Source: Mycocentrospora acerina (taxonomy: Eukaryota; Ascomycota; Dothideomycetes; Pleosporales). Taken from it: DNA of 10,347 nt. The DNA lies in NCBI GenBank assembly GCA_022701365.1, contig JAKUHH010000082.1, forward strand, positions 1 to 10,347, written 5' to 3'. Numbering within the stretch: position 1 is the stretch's first letter; the number at the start of each line of letters is the position of its first letter. Below, piece by piece: positions 1 through 6,279 of the stretch. The notes under the pieces are model-generated. The model saw only the letters and a program-made list of their open reading frames with translations, searched no databases and was not told the origin of the DNA. The translations under genes were made by a program, and so were the position numbers.

Positions 1-1
1 A

Positions 2-187
2 TAAGTATAGCTAAAACTATAACTATAACTACAACTATAACTATAACAGCTCTAGCAGCAGTAGTAACACTAGTACTAGCAGTACTAGTAGCACTAGCAG
101 TACTAGCACTAGCACTAGCACTAGCACTAGCACTAGCAATAATAATAACACCTTTACTACTACTAACACTACTACTACACTACTACT
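2..187 (+). repeat. Degenerate Gln/His codon repeat, including (CACTAG)x5
   Basis: The segment is a low-complexity run of CAC/TAG/TAC/TAA-type triplets. A perfect hexamer array, CACTAG five times, lies at 107-136. In the coding frame (codons starting at 2, 5, 8 ...) this reads His-stop. It is easily explained as His-Gln (CACCAG)n in which the C of CCA became T while the C of GCA stayed. It corresponds to 5087-5239 in copy B. Confidence 0.7.
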
Positions 188-352
188 ATGCCTGTACTTA
201 TACTTATTAGTGCTCTTTTAGCTACTTTTTAGGTAATATGCCTTTAAGTAATATACTTATTTATATAAAAAAAACTTATAGAGTTTTACTTTTCTTTAAA
301 GAAGTTAAAGAAGTGTATATATAATACTTCTAAGAAAAAGAAGTATTACATA

Positions 353-423
353 GTAAGTATCTAAAACTCCTCTTCTTTCTTCTCTCTCTTTTTACCTTTA
401 GTAAGAGTTATACTAATTATTAG
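353..423 (+). other. Intron of accessory gene, copy A (71 bp)
   Basis: The donor GTAAGTAT at 353 sits at the same codon position as the donor at 5405 in copy B, directly after the Cys-rich motif. A pyrimidine-rich stretch, a branch-site-like TACTAAT (411-417) and an acceptor TTATTAG ending at 423 follow. It is 21 bp longer than B's intron, but donor and branch/acceptor layout are conserved. The intron is phase 0. Confidence 0.65.
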
Positions 424-1139
424 GTAGGTTCTTCTATATACTAAGTTAAAGTAGAGGTTATTTTAGTTAGCAGTAAGAAGTTAAAAAGCTATAGTAAGTA
501 ATAAAATAGTAAAAGCTACTATTTTAGCTTATTTAAGTATTATAGTTTAGTATGCTAAAATTTAAGTTAACTATATATAAGTAATATTAGTATAAAGTAA
601 AGTTCTAGCAAGAGAAGTAGTAAAAGTGTCTTACTATCTAATAGCTTTTAAACTCTTAGTAATTTAAAATAAAGTTATTAATCTAGTAAAGATCTTAGAC
701 TATATAGAAGCTTATTTAAAAGTTCTAAAGTCTTCTTTTAGTAAGACTGCTAAAGGTGCAGCTAAAAAGAATAGTTCTAAAAGAGTCTTAAGTAAAAAAA
801 AAGAAGTAAAAAAGAGTAAAGAAGAGTAAAGTTATAGAGAGTATAAGAAGAGTAGTAGTTTAAGAGTAAAAAGTAGCTAAGTAAAGAAGCCTATAGCAAA
901 AGCAGTAGTAGTAGTAAAGAAAAAGAAAATAGCAGCAGTAGCTACAGTAGTAAAGAAGAAAAAGAAGAAGAAAAAAGTAAAAAAAAAGATAAGTTAAAAG
1001 ACTTATTTCTAGAAGAAGAAGTAGAAGAAGTAAAGATTATAGAAGAAGAGATTATAAAAAGTAAAAGAATAAAGAGTGCTATAGCAGTCCTTTCTAGAAC
1101 TTAATCTAAAAAGTCTCTTCTTCTTTATTTAATATATAA

Positions 1140-3826
1140 TTATAAATAGGAATTATAATCTTTTACTTAATTATCCTCTAAGTATAATATATCTTCTATA
1201 CTCTTTTTTTAAGCTTATATTTAGCTATTAAGTTCTTATAGTAAGCTAGCCTTATTTAGATACTTCTTATAGAAAGCCTTTAATTTATAAGAAGATTTTA
1301 TAAAATTTAAGGCTATATACTAAATAAAGTCTAGGTTATATCTAACTTTGCTAACTTAATATTTTAGAGTAGATTAGTAGACTTTACTAGTAAGTATCTC
1401 TTTTATGTTTTATTTATCTATGCTATAAATTAGGTTTCTAGTAAGCTTTAGTACTTTTTATTTTAGTAAAAAGTCTTAAGAGTCTTTATATAAGATATTT
1501 AGTGCAAAGAAATTATATATATATAAGCTTAGTAGTAACTTTAACTAATAAGAGTGCTTAACTTATTTAAGTACCTTAAAAGACTCTTCTTAGTATACAG
1601 ATAGCTTTTAGCTAGATCTTAAGTTAGTTTTATTTTTTATAGATAAGTACACTATATCTCTAACTTACTAATCTACTAGTTATTAGTGCTTATTAACTAT
1701 AGCTTATATTTAGGCCTAAGCCTTTTTTATATTATCTTTAGCTTATTACTAGGCATTATACATGCAGGTCATTAATACAAGAGTATTACTATGTTAATTT
1801 TATTAAATTATTTAGTAGAGAGTATAAGGCTCTCTTAATTCTAACTCTATCTAAGTTTACTACTAAAGAAGAGCTAATATAAAGCTATTCTAATAGTGCT
1901 ATAAAAGAGAGTTATTTAAGCATAGTTAATTAGAAGTAAGAAGTTACTCTAATTATCTTAGTAAAAAGATATAAAAAGCTATAATCTCTAATTAATATAC
2001 TTATTTATAATCTCTATTTAGCTATCTATCTCTTTATAATAAGTAGTAGAGAGCTTAACTTTTATACTTATAATTTAATAGATCTTTAACTAAAAACTAG
2101 AAATAAATTAGAGACTATAGTCTAATATAATTATATCTAAGGTATGTCTAAAATAGTATACTTATAAGATAAATAGGTTTACTATACTTTAGGTATTAAT
2201 TATCTTATAATATAAGATAGTAATAGCTTATTTAGAGAGTCTATTAATAATTACTATAATATAGTTATACTTAGCTTAATTCTTTAAGAAATCTTTAAAA
2301 TTAATATACAGGCGCTGTATTACTCTTTTAAGGATAAGTAATAAGTAGAGGTATCTAGAGAGATAAGACTGTCTTAGATATCCTCTATAATAAAAGATAT
2401 AGTTTTATATATACTATTAATAGCTAGCCTTTATGCCTTTCTAATAGTACTATTAAGCTAGTAACTAATAAGTCTTCTTAGAGCTAAAGTATAATATAGA
2501 GATTTAATTATATACTTTATAAATAAGCTAAGTATATAAAAGAGAATCTCTAAATAAGTAGACTTAATCTTAGTAGAGTAAAAGTCTGTTACTAATCTAA
2601 TAGTTATTTAGTAGCTTTACTTATTATTCTTTAAAAGTAAACTAGTTTTTATAAAGAACTATATCTATTAGTTTTAGAAAGTTAAAAGCTATAGAGGTTA
2701 TGTTAAAGTATAAAGTATTAATAGCTATCATCTATTAAATTTAAGTTTAAAAGTAAGTCTAAGCTAAATTAGTATTAATTTAAGTATAAAGATTATAAAG
2801 TTTAAGTAAGACTCTTAATTTATTATTTTCTTAAGCTAACTTTAACTAGCTTAAGTCCTGTTCTTATTAGCTAAGGATATTAGCTTTCTTTTTATTCTTG
2901 CCTAAAGTATACTTAATTTAGAAATTAAAAAGGGCTAAGGCTTTAGACTATTATACTTATCTAGCATTAAGTACTTTAGTAGTTATAAATTATTTTAAGG
3001 CATAGTTGTCTAAAAGCACTAAGACTTAGGTCTAAATAAAAGTTAGTTTAGCCCTCTATTTTAAGAAAGCTTAGAGAATAGCAAAAAGTTCTTTATTATA
3101 TATTTCTTAATTAAGCTTAGCTCTAGATAAGACCTTGCTATAAAAAGCTATAAAGTACTATTTCTTATTAGAGTGTTTTTATAATAAAACCTTAGCAACT
3201 ATACTGTCTAATGCATTAGTCTTAATTTAGGTATTATAATTAAGCTTAAAATATTATAAAGTAAGTATAGCTAAGAGGGCAGTTTTAAAGAGATAGAAAG
3301 CCTTTTTATACTTTAGGGTTTATATAAATAGTATTATAGAGCTCTATAATATAATAAAGAGATTTATAACTTAAAAAAACTAGTAATAAATTAATAGTAA
3401 AAACTTATAAAGCTTAAGAAGAACTTTACACTTATAATAGTAGTAAGTTAGTCTTAGTTATTTAAGGCTTTTACTTTTTCTAAGTCTACTTTAATACCTT
3501 TATTAGTTAATATATATCTAAAGTACTTTGTATTAGTAATATAGAATTTGCTCTTCTTAATATCTACTTAAAGACTAGTAGTATATAGTCTTTCTAGTAC
3601 CTACTTTATATGCTATTTATAGGTAATAGGGTCTTATAAATAGATTAAGATGTTATCTAAGTAAGTAATATAGAAGTTATCTAGAAAGTTAATTAATATA
3701 TTATTTATATACTATTAATAGGTTACAAGGCTATTGTAGAGGCTAAAGAGTAGTACCTTATATTTATATGTCTTGTAATCGTTTTAGAAGGTAGTATTCT
3801 CTTCTAAGTCTAGGTTTATCTAGATA
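1140..3826 (-). pseudogene. pol: Copy A pol remnant (RT C-terminal half, RNase H, integrase, chromodomain)
   Basis: The reverse complement follows copy B pol from its stop codon (TAA at 1140-1142, equal to 6190-6192 in B) up to the RT core. The RT active-site motif is still legible near 3652-3663 as YLDN instead of YLDD, a GAC>AAC change. The first integrase Asp (near 2300-2302) is also Asn; the second Asp and the Glu appear intact. Stops are frequent and are all TAA/TAG. Between the YLDN motif and the stop codon it is 2 bp shorter than B (2518 against 2520), so frameshifting indels have occurred as well. Homology to B ends near 3826, inside the RT, so the RT N-terminus, protease and gag are missing here. 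It cannot encode a working protein. Confidence 0.85.
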
Positions 3827-4334
3827 CTGTTAAGAACCTTCTTCCTTTACTTTACTAAGCAAGTAGGGTCTTTGTATAGTATACATATATAATAGTAGTA
3901 TTTAATAGACAAATTGCTACCTTCTTTGTAATAATTCTGTAGTAGCCTATATAGAGGTCTCTTAGTAGTCTAGATAGTAACAGATACTAAGAGAGGAGTA
4001 TAAAGTTCTTATAGTGCTCTAGTACAGAACTCCTTAGTACTAATACCTAAGAGTAACCTCTGCTTACTCTAATTAGGGTGCAATCCTAACAATATCCCTC
4101 TTCTTAAGATAACTTGCTCTAAGTTATAAAGGAGGACTTACTATATACTAAAATAGGGTATTATAAGCTATTATAAGAGATTTACACTAGTAGTAGGTTA
4201 AGGCTCTTAAGGTAGGAATTCTAAGTAAAATTACTTTTACCTTAGAGCTTTACTATTATAATTACCTTTACCTAGGCTTTTGCTGTAGCTGCCTAATTTA
4301 ATAATATAAAAGGTAAGTTAGCTAGTCTTAAGGT
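3827..4334 (-). other. Unplaced RIP-mutated segment fused to the copy A RT
   Basis: Copy B continues here with the RT N-terminus, but A does not align with it or, by eye, with any of B up to 10347. The segment shares A's extreme composition, so it was mutated together with A. On the minus strand, the frame that continues into pol reads about 165 codons whose only stops are TAA/TAG, as expected for a once-open frame. I recognise no domain in it. It could be part of an older inserted element, a rearranged part of A, or element sequence whose equivalent in B lies beyond the window. Confidence 0.4.
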
Positions 4335-4622
4335 TGTAACGACGCAGGTTATAAGAGAGTGATCCGAATGGGGTCCGAAGTGTCCACTACTAGGCATATG
4401 GGAGTGCTGGGACGGGAGGGTAAACCAAAGATACTATTCTCTACACCTATAGGTCTTGTACGAAAGGATACAGAAAAACTACTCTACAAAGCTACACAGA
4501 CTGCCCCCCTTATATATCCCTTCCTAGGGTTACCATCTAAGGCGAGTACAAATTGGGTAGCTATTGGATAGGTGTTGGTTAACTTAGGGGTAATAATAGG
4601 ATGTGACGTTGTGAACGTTACA
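4335..4622 (-). repeat. 3' LTR of copy B (288 bp)
   Basis: The segment starts TGTAACG and ends CGTTACA, a perfect 7-bp terminal inverted repeat with the canonical TG...CA ends. A purine-rich tract lies directly inside its right end, as expected for the 3' LTR of a minus-strand element. A TATA box is present on the minus strand. The left border coincides with the abrupt switch from RIP-saturated to normal composition. If the target-site duplication is 5 bp, the flanking copy would be AAGGT at 4330-4334; its partner is out of view. Short open frames inside this segment have no support as genes. Confidence 0.8.
4510..4517 (-). promoter_or_regulatory. TATA box in LTR U3
   Basis: The minus strand reads ATATATAAGGG here, roughly 105 bp into the LTR from its element-sense start at 4622. 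In the matching 5' LTR this would direct transcription of gag-pol. The position and strand fit U3, but the transcription start is not visible. Confidence 0.5.
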
Positions 4623-4636
4623 CTACCCCCCCCTCT
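4623..4636 (-). other. Polypurine tract (plus-strand primer of the element)
   Basis: The minus strand reads AGAGGGGGGGGTAG immediately before the LTR start TGTAACG. A purine run abutting the 3' LTR is the standard primer for second-strand synthesis in LTR retrotransposons, which fixes the element's orientation. A second, longer G9 run on the same strand (4783-4791) lies farther inside the element. Confidence 0.7.
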
Positions 4637-4686
4637 GTGTAGGCAAAAAAAGTCCCTTTTTGCGGAGTTGTCTTTTATCTGTATAA

Positions 4687-4716
4687 GGGAGGGAGAGAAG
4701 AAGGGGTAGGGTAGGG
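4687..4716 (+). other. G-rich cluster, possible G-quadruplex
   Basis: G-runs lie at 4687-4689, 4691-4693, 4703-4706, 4709-4711 and 4714-4716. Four of them could stack, but one loop would be 9 nt, so this is only a candidate. Confidence 0.3.
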
Positions 4717-4968
4717 TTTGGACAGTGTCTGGGTTTTCTTTCTCTTGTCCTTGCAAAACCCTTTTGTCTGAAGTTTGTGTCACCCCCCCCCTTTGCCTTT
4801 CTTTATAGTACAAGTCTGTATCTTATCTAAACACGTCCCTTTCTGTGTTTAACTCTTATTCGCATCCTGCTGCGGGGTAATCTTTAACAATGTTTTAACT
4901 TTTACCTTAAGAAAAATTTTCCTTTGTTGTTGCCCTGATGATTGTCTCTTTCACCTTAAGACAGGTTC

Positions 4969-4978
4969 CTATATATTG
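4969..4978 (+). promoter_or_regulatory. TATA-like site upstream of the accessory gene
   Basis: CTATATATTG lies about 95 bp before the ATG at 5073. Spacing is acceptable for a fungal promoter, but the motif is common by chance and nothing else supports it. Confidence 0.2.
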
Positions 4979-5015
4979 AGGCTTTCCCCCTAAAATCTTG
5001 ATCTCCTTAGCAGTC

Positions 5016-5053
5016 AGGCTTAACGTTTTTTGTACGTATCCTTTGTTAAGCCT
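5016..5053. repeat. 9-bp perfect inverted repeat followed by T-run
   Basis: Arms AGGCTTAAC (5016-5024) and GTTAAGCCT (5045-5053) are separated by 20 nt, and more T follows (to 5057). It lies 20 bp before the accessory gene's first ATG, in its leader on the plus strand or in the element's 3' untranslated region on the minus strand. Function unknown. Confidence 0.4.
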
Positions 5054-5086
5054 TTTTAGTGGTGTTTTGCTGATGAGTATAGCAAA

Positions 5087-5175
5087 ACTACAATCACAAC
5101 CACAACCACAACCACAGCAGCAGCAGCAACAACAACAACAACACTAGCACCGGCACCAGCACCGGCACCAGCACT

Positions 5176-5206
<31 letters not shown>

Positions 5207-5239
5207 CCAGCACCCGCACCCGCACCCGCACCCACCCCC
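5087..5239 (+). repeat. Gln/His/Pro codon repeat tract
   Basis: Runs of CAA, CAG, CAC, CCG and CCC-type triplets read poly-Gln then His-Gln/His-Pro in the frame of ATG 5073, and poly-Thr then Ala-Pro in the frame of ATG 5240. Such tracts slip readily, which may explain the frame change between the N-terminal tract and the conserved body. The opposite-strand reading, Gly/Ala/Val-rich, is a shadow of this repeat. Confidence 0.75.
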
Positions 5240-5404
5240 ATGCTGATCCCTGTCCCCCCCGGTGCCCTCCTGGTGGCCTTCTGGGTTATCTGCATGCGGT
5301 GCGTGCAGGCTGTTGCCCGCAGGCAATTTATTAAGTTTAAGTTTTGTTTGGCGGGGTTAAAGAAATGCCGCTATTGCACAAAGCAGAACAAGAAGTGCAA
5401 TCTA

Positions 5405-5454
5405 GTAAGTATCTGTATCCTGTCCTATAGTCTTCAGTGCTAATTTCTTGATAG
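5405..5454 (+). other. Intron of accessory gene, copy B (50 bp)
   Basis: The donor GTAAGT is at 5405-5410, a branch-like GCTAAT at 5439-5444 and the acceptor TTGATAG ends at 5454. Removal is phase 0 and joins the cysteine motif to the open frame starting at 5455, bypassing the TAA at 5441. The same position carries a GTAAGTAT donor in copy A. Size and signals are typical of filamentous fungi. Confidence 0.75.
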
Positions 5455-5908
5455 GTGCTGTCATACGTTGGACCTAAGTTCAGGTCCTTCTGGCGGGCCC
5501 TAAACTCGTGGGGTGACTCTGTCTATGGCGGCATTGACAACAAGGAGGAGATAGACGTGGTCGGGGAGCTTGCCGCTGAGGCGGCCCATTGGCTGGTGAT
5601 GTGTGTGCAGGTAGCTAACTCTCAGGTTACTAGCATAACTACGGCAGAGGTCATGCTCGCGCATCATTAGTTAATGGGGAAGGAGGTTCAGTCCTTGCGG
5701 GCAGAGTTGGGGGAGATTCGGGGGGTAGTGGTGGGCATAGGGGCCGTGATGGAGGGGATGGGGGAGAGGATGGAGGAGATGGCGGCGAGGATGGCGGAGA
5801 TGGCGGCGGCGTTGGCGAAGGGGGGTGGAGGTGGTGGGGGTAAGGTGGCTGTCGGGGGGAAGGTCGGTGGAGGCGGTGGTGGTGATGATGTGGTGAGGTC
5901 TCCGGGCG

Positions 5909-6093
5909 AGAGCGAGCTGACGGAGTTCGGCGAGGACGCGGCGATGGGTGGCGCCTGAACCGTGTCCGAGTCGGGTCCGTTGGCTTGCGTGTACCATATG
6001 TATTTATAAATGGGAATTGTGATACCCAACACGATCGTCCTCTAAGTGTGACATGTCCTCTACCCCTTCTTCCCAGGCTTGTATCCAGCTATC
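5909..6093. repeat. 185-bp duplication, unit 1 (less mutated)
   Basis: This unit matches 6095-6279 without gaps. It spans the last 50 bp of the accessory gene, the 45-bp gap and the last 90 bp of pol (stop TAA at 6004-6006). The 12 differences between the units are all C>T or G>A, and unit 1 always carries the C or G, so it is closer to the ancestral sequence. Confidence 0.9.
6004..6093 (-). pseudogene. pol: Duplicate fragment of the pol C-terminus
   Basis: The last 29 codons plus stop of pol in unit 1 are free of internal stops: two Trp codons intact here in unit 1 help show what was lost elsewhere (the second, near 6075, is TAG in unit 2). The fragment is cut by the N at 6094, so it has no upstream part here. 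Confidence 0.7.
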
Positions 6094-6094
6094 N
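6094..6094. other. Undetermined base (N), probable contig join
   Basis: This is the only N in the window. It sits exactly between the two 185-bp units, with the left unit ending at 6093 and the right unit starting at 6095. That is what is expected when two contigs ending in the same repeat are placed side by side instead of being merged. Confidence 0.85.
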
Positions 6095-6279
6095 AGAGCG
6101 AGCTGACGGAGTTTGGCGAGGACGCGGCGATGGGTGGCGCCTGAACCGTGTCTGAGTCAGGTCTGTTAGCTTGCGTGTACCATATGTATTTATAAATAGG
6201 AATTGTGATACCTAACACGATTGTCCTCTAAGTGTAACATGTCCTCTACCTCTTCTTCCTAGGCTTGTATCCAGCTATT
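6095..6279. repeat. 185-bp duplication, unit 2 (RIP-mutated)
   Basis: This is unit 2 of the duplication. Against unit 1 it carries 12 transitions, all C>T or G>A, mostly at CpG and CpA (or the complementary TpG). It continues without a break into the rest of pol to the right. It includes the tail of the accessory gene, with its TGA at 6142-6144. Confidence 0.9.

Larger units (their letters stand above)
1..1104 (+). pseudogene. Copy A of the antisense accessory gene (cysteine motif / Gln-His-rich), destroyed by RIP
   Basis: This aligns with the accessory gene of copy B (5073-5958). Position 1 matches B's start codon, with ATG now ATA. Bases 2-187 encode a Gln/His tract in which most CAG/CAA have become TAG/TAA. 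The tract runs in the same frame into the conserved body (ATG at 188). Cysteine codons of the motif near 315-350 are partly changed to Tyr codons. An intron lies at 353-423. Exon 2 (424-1104) is 681 bp, an exact multiple of three, and ends in TAA at 1102-1104. All stops inside it are TAA/TAG, as expected from CAA, CAG or TGG. Its tail is Ser/Lys/Glu-rich where B is Gly-rich; AGT/AGC runs fit GGT/GGC mutated by G>A. Exon 2 is 177 bp longer than in B, so the two genes differ by more than RIP. Function unknown. Confidence 0.75.
1..4334 (-). mobile_element. Copy A: heavily RIP-mutated Ty3/gypsy chromovirus remnant, cut off at the window's left edge
   Basis: This block is extremely AT-rich and packed with TAA/TAG in every frame. 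It is collinear with copy B: accessory gene (plus strand), then pol (minus strand), with an almost constant offset of about 5050 bp across pol. Most differences from B are C>T or G>A. Only two CpG were seen by eye (near 2312 and 3780/3781). Every TG on the plus strand appears to be TGC or TGT. The block ends sharply at 4334, where the unmutated LTR of copy B begins. Its own LTRs are not in the window. The repeat and mutation pattern are seen directly; RIP as the cause is inference from known Pezizomycotina biology. Confidence 0.88.
4637..5072. other. Untranslated stretch between the polypurine tract and the accessory gene
   Basis: No coding sequence is supported in these 436 bp. They are the element's 3' untranslated region on the minus strand and the accessory gene's upstream region on the plus strand. 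Visible features are a small hairpin (GCAAAAA 4643-4649 / TTTTTGC 4657-4663), five G-runs on the plus strand between 4687 and 4716, a C9 run at 4783-4791, a TATA-like site at 4969 and a 9-bp inverted repeat at 5016-5053. ACCTTAAGA occurs twice (near 4903 and 4953). Confidence 0.5.
5073..5958 (+). pseudogene. Copy B of the antisense accessory gene: cysteine-cluster / Met-rich helix protein with one intron, lightly broken
   Basis: The product is unrecognised. An ATG at 5073 opens a Gln/His-rich frame with TAG at 5145 and again near 5175. The conserved body uses another frame from ATG 5240, so either translation starts at 5240 or an indel in the C-rich run just before it broke the frame; in copy A the two parts share one frame. 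From 5240, exon 1 gives 55 residues with six cysteines (18, 21, 36, 43, 46, 53; C-x2-C-x14-C-x6-C-x2-C-x6-C). This resembles a Zn2Cys6 cluster whose first half is stretched. Splicing 5405-5454 keeps the frame. TAG at 5668 then ends the product at 126 residues, but the same frame continues to TGA 5956 (222 residues if TAG were once CAG). It continues with a Met-rich, possibly coiled-coil segment (about 5680-5817) and a Gly-rich tail. The gene is antisense to pol and converges on it. Confidence 0.7.

Noticed and set aside
107..136. Hexamer array as a telomere-like or CRISPR-like repeat
   Set aside because: The units have no spacers, do not match a telomere motif, and are explained as mutated His-Gln codons.
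4359..4571. 70-codon plus-strand open frame
   Set aside because: It lies entirely inside the LTR, has no recognisable features, and the LTR structure explains the segment better.
4335..4622. The LTR as the 5' LTR of copy A
   Set aside because: It is not RIP-mutated as A is, no TGG-type primer-binding site follows on the A side, and the polypurine tract on the other side fits a 3' LTR of copy B.
4703..4716. GGGGTAGGGTAGGG as interstitial telomere repeat
   Set aside because: The unit is TAGGG, not TTAGGG, and there are only two copies.
4484..4813. 109-codon minus-strand open frame
   Set aside because: It crosses the LTR border, the polypurine tract and the untranslated region, and has no domain; chance openness in normal-composition DNA.
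5056..5295. Minus-strand Gly/Ala/Val-rich frame
   Set aside because: It is the shadow of the Gln/His repeat on the other strand; the composition comes only from the repeat.
5671..6032. Two minus-strand frames rich in Pro, His and Arg or Ser and Thr
   Set aside because: They are shadows of the accessory gene's Met/Gly-rich exon 2, whose intron, frame and conservation in copy A support the plus strand.
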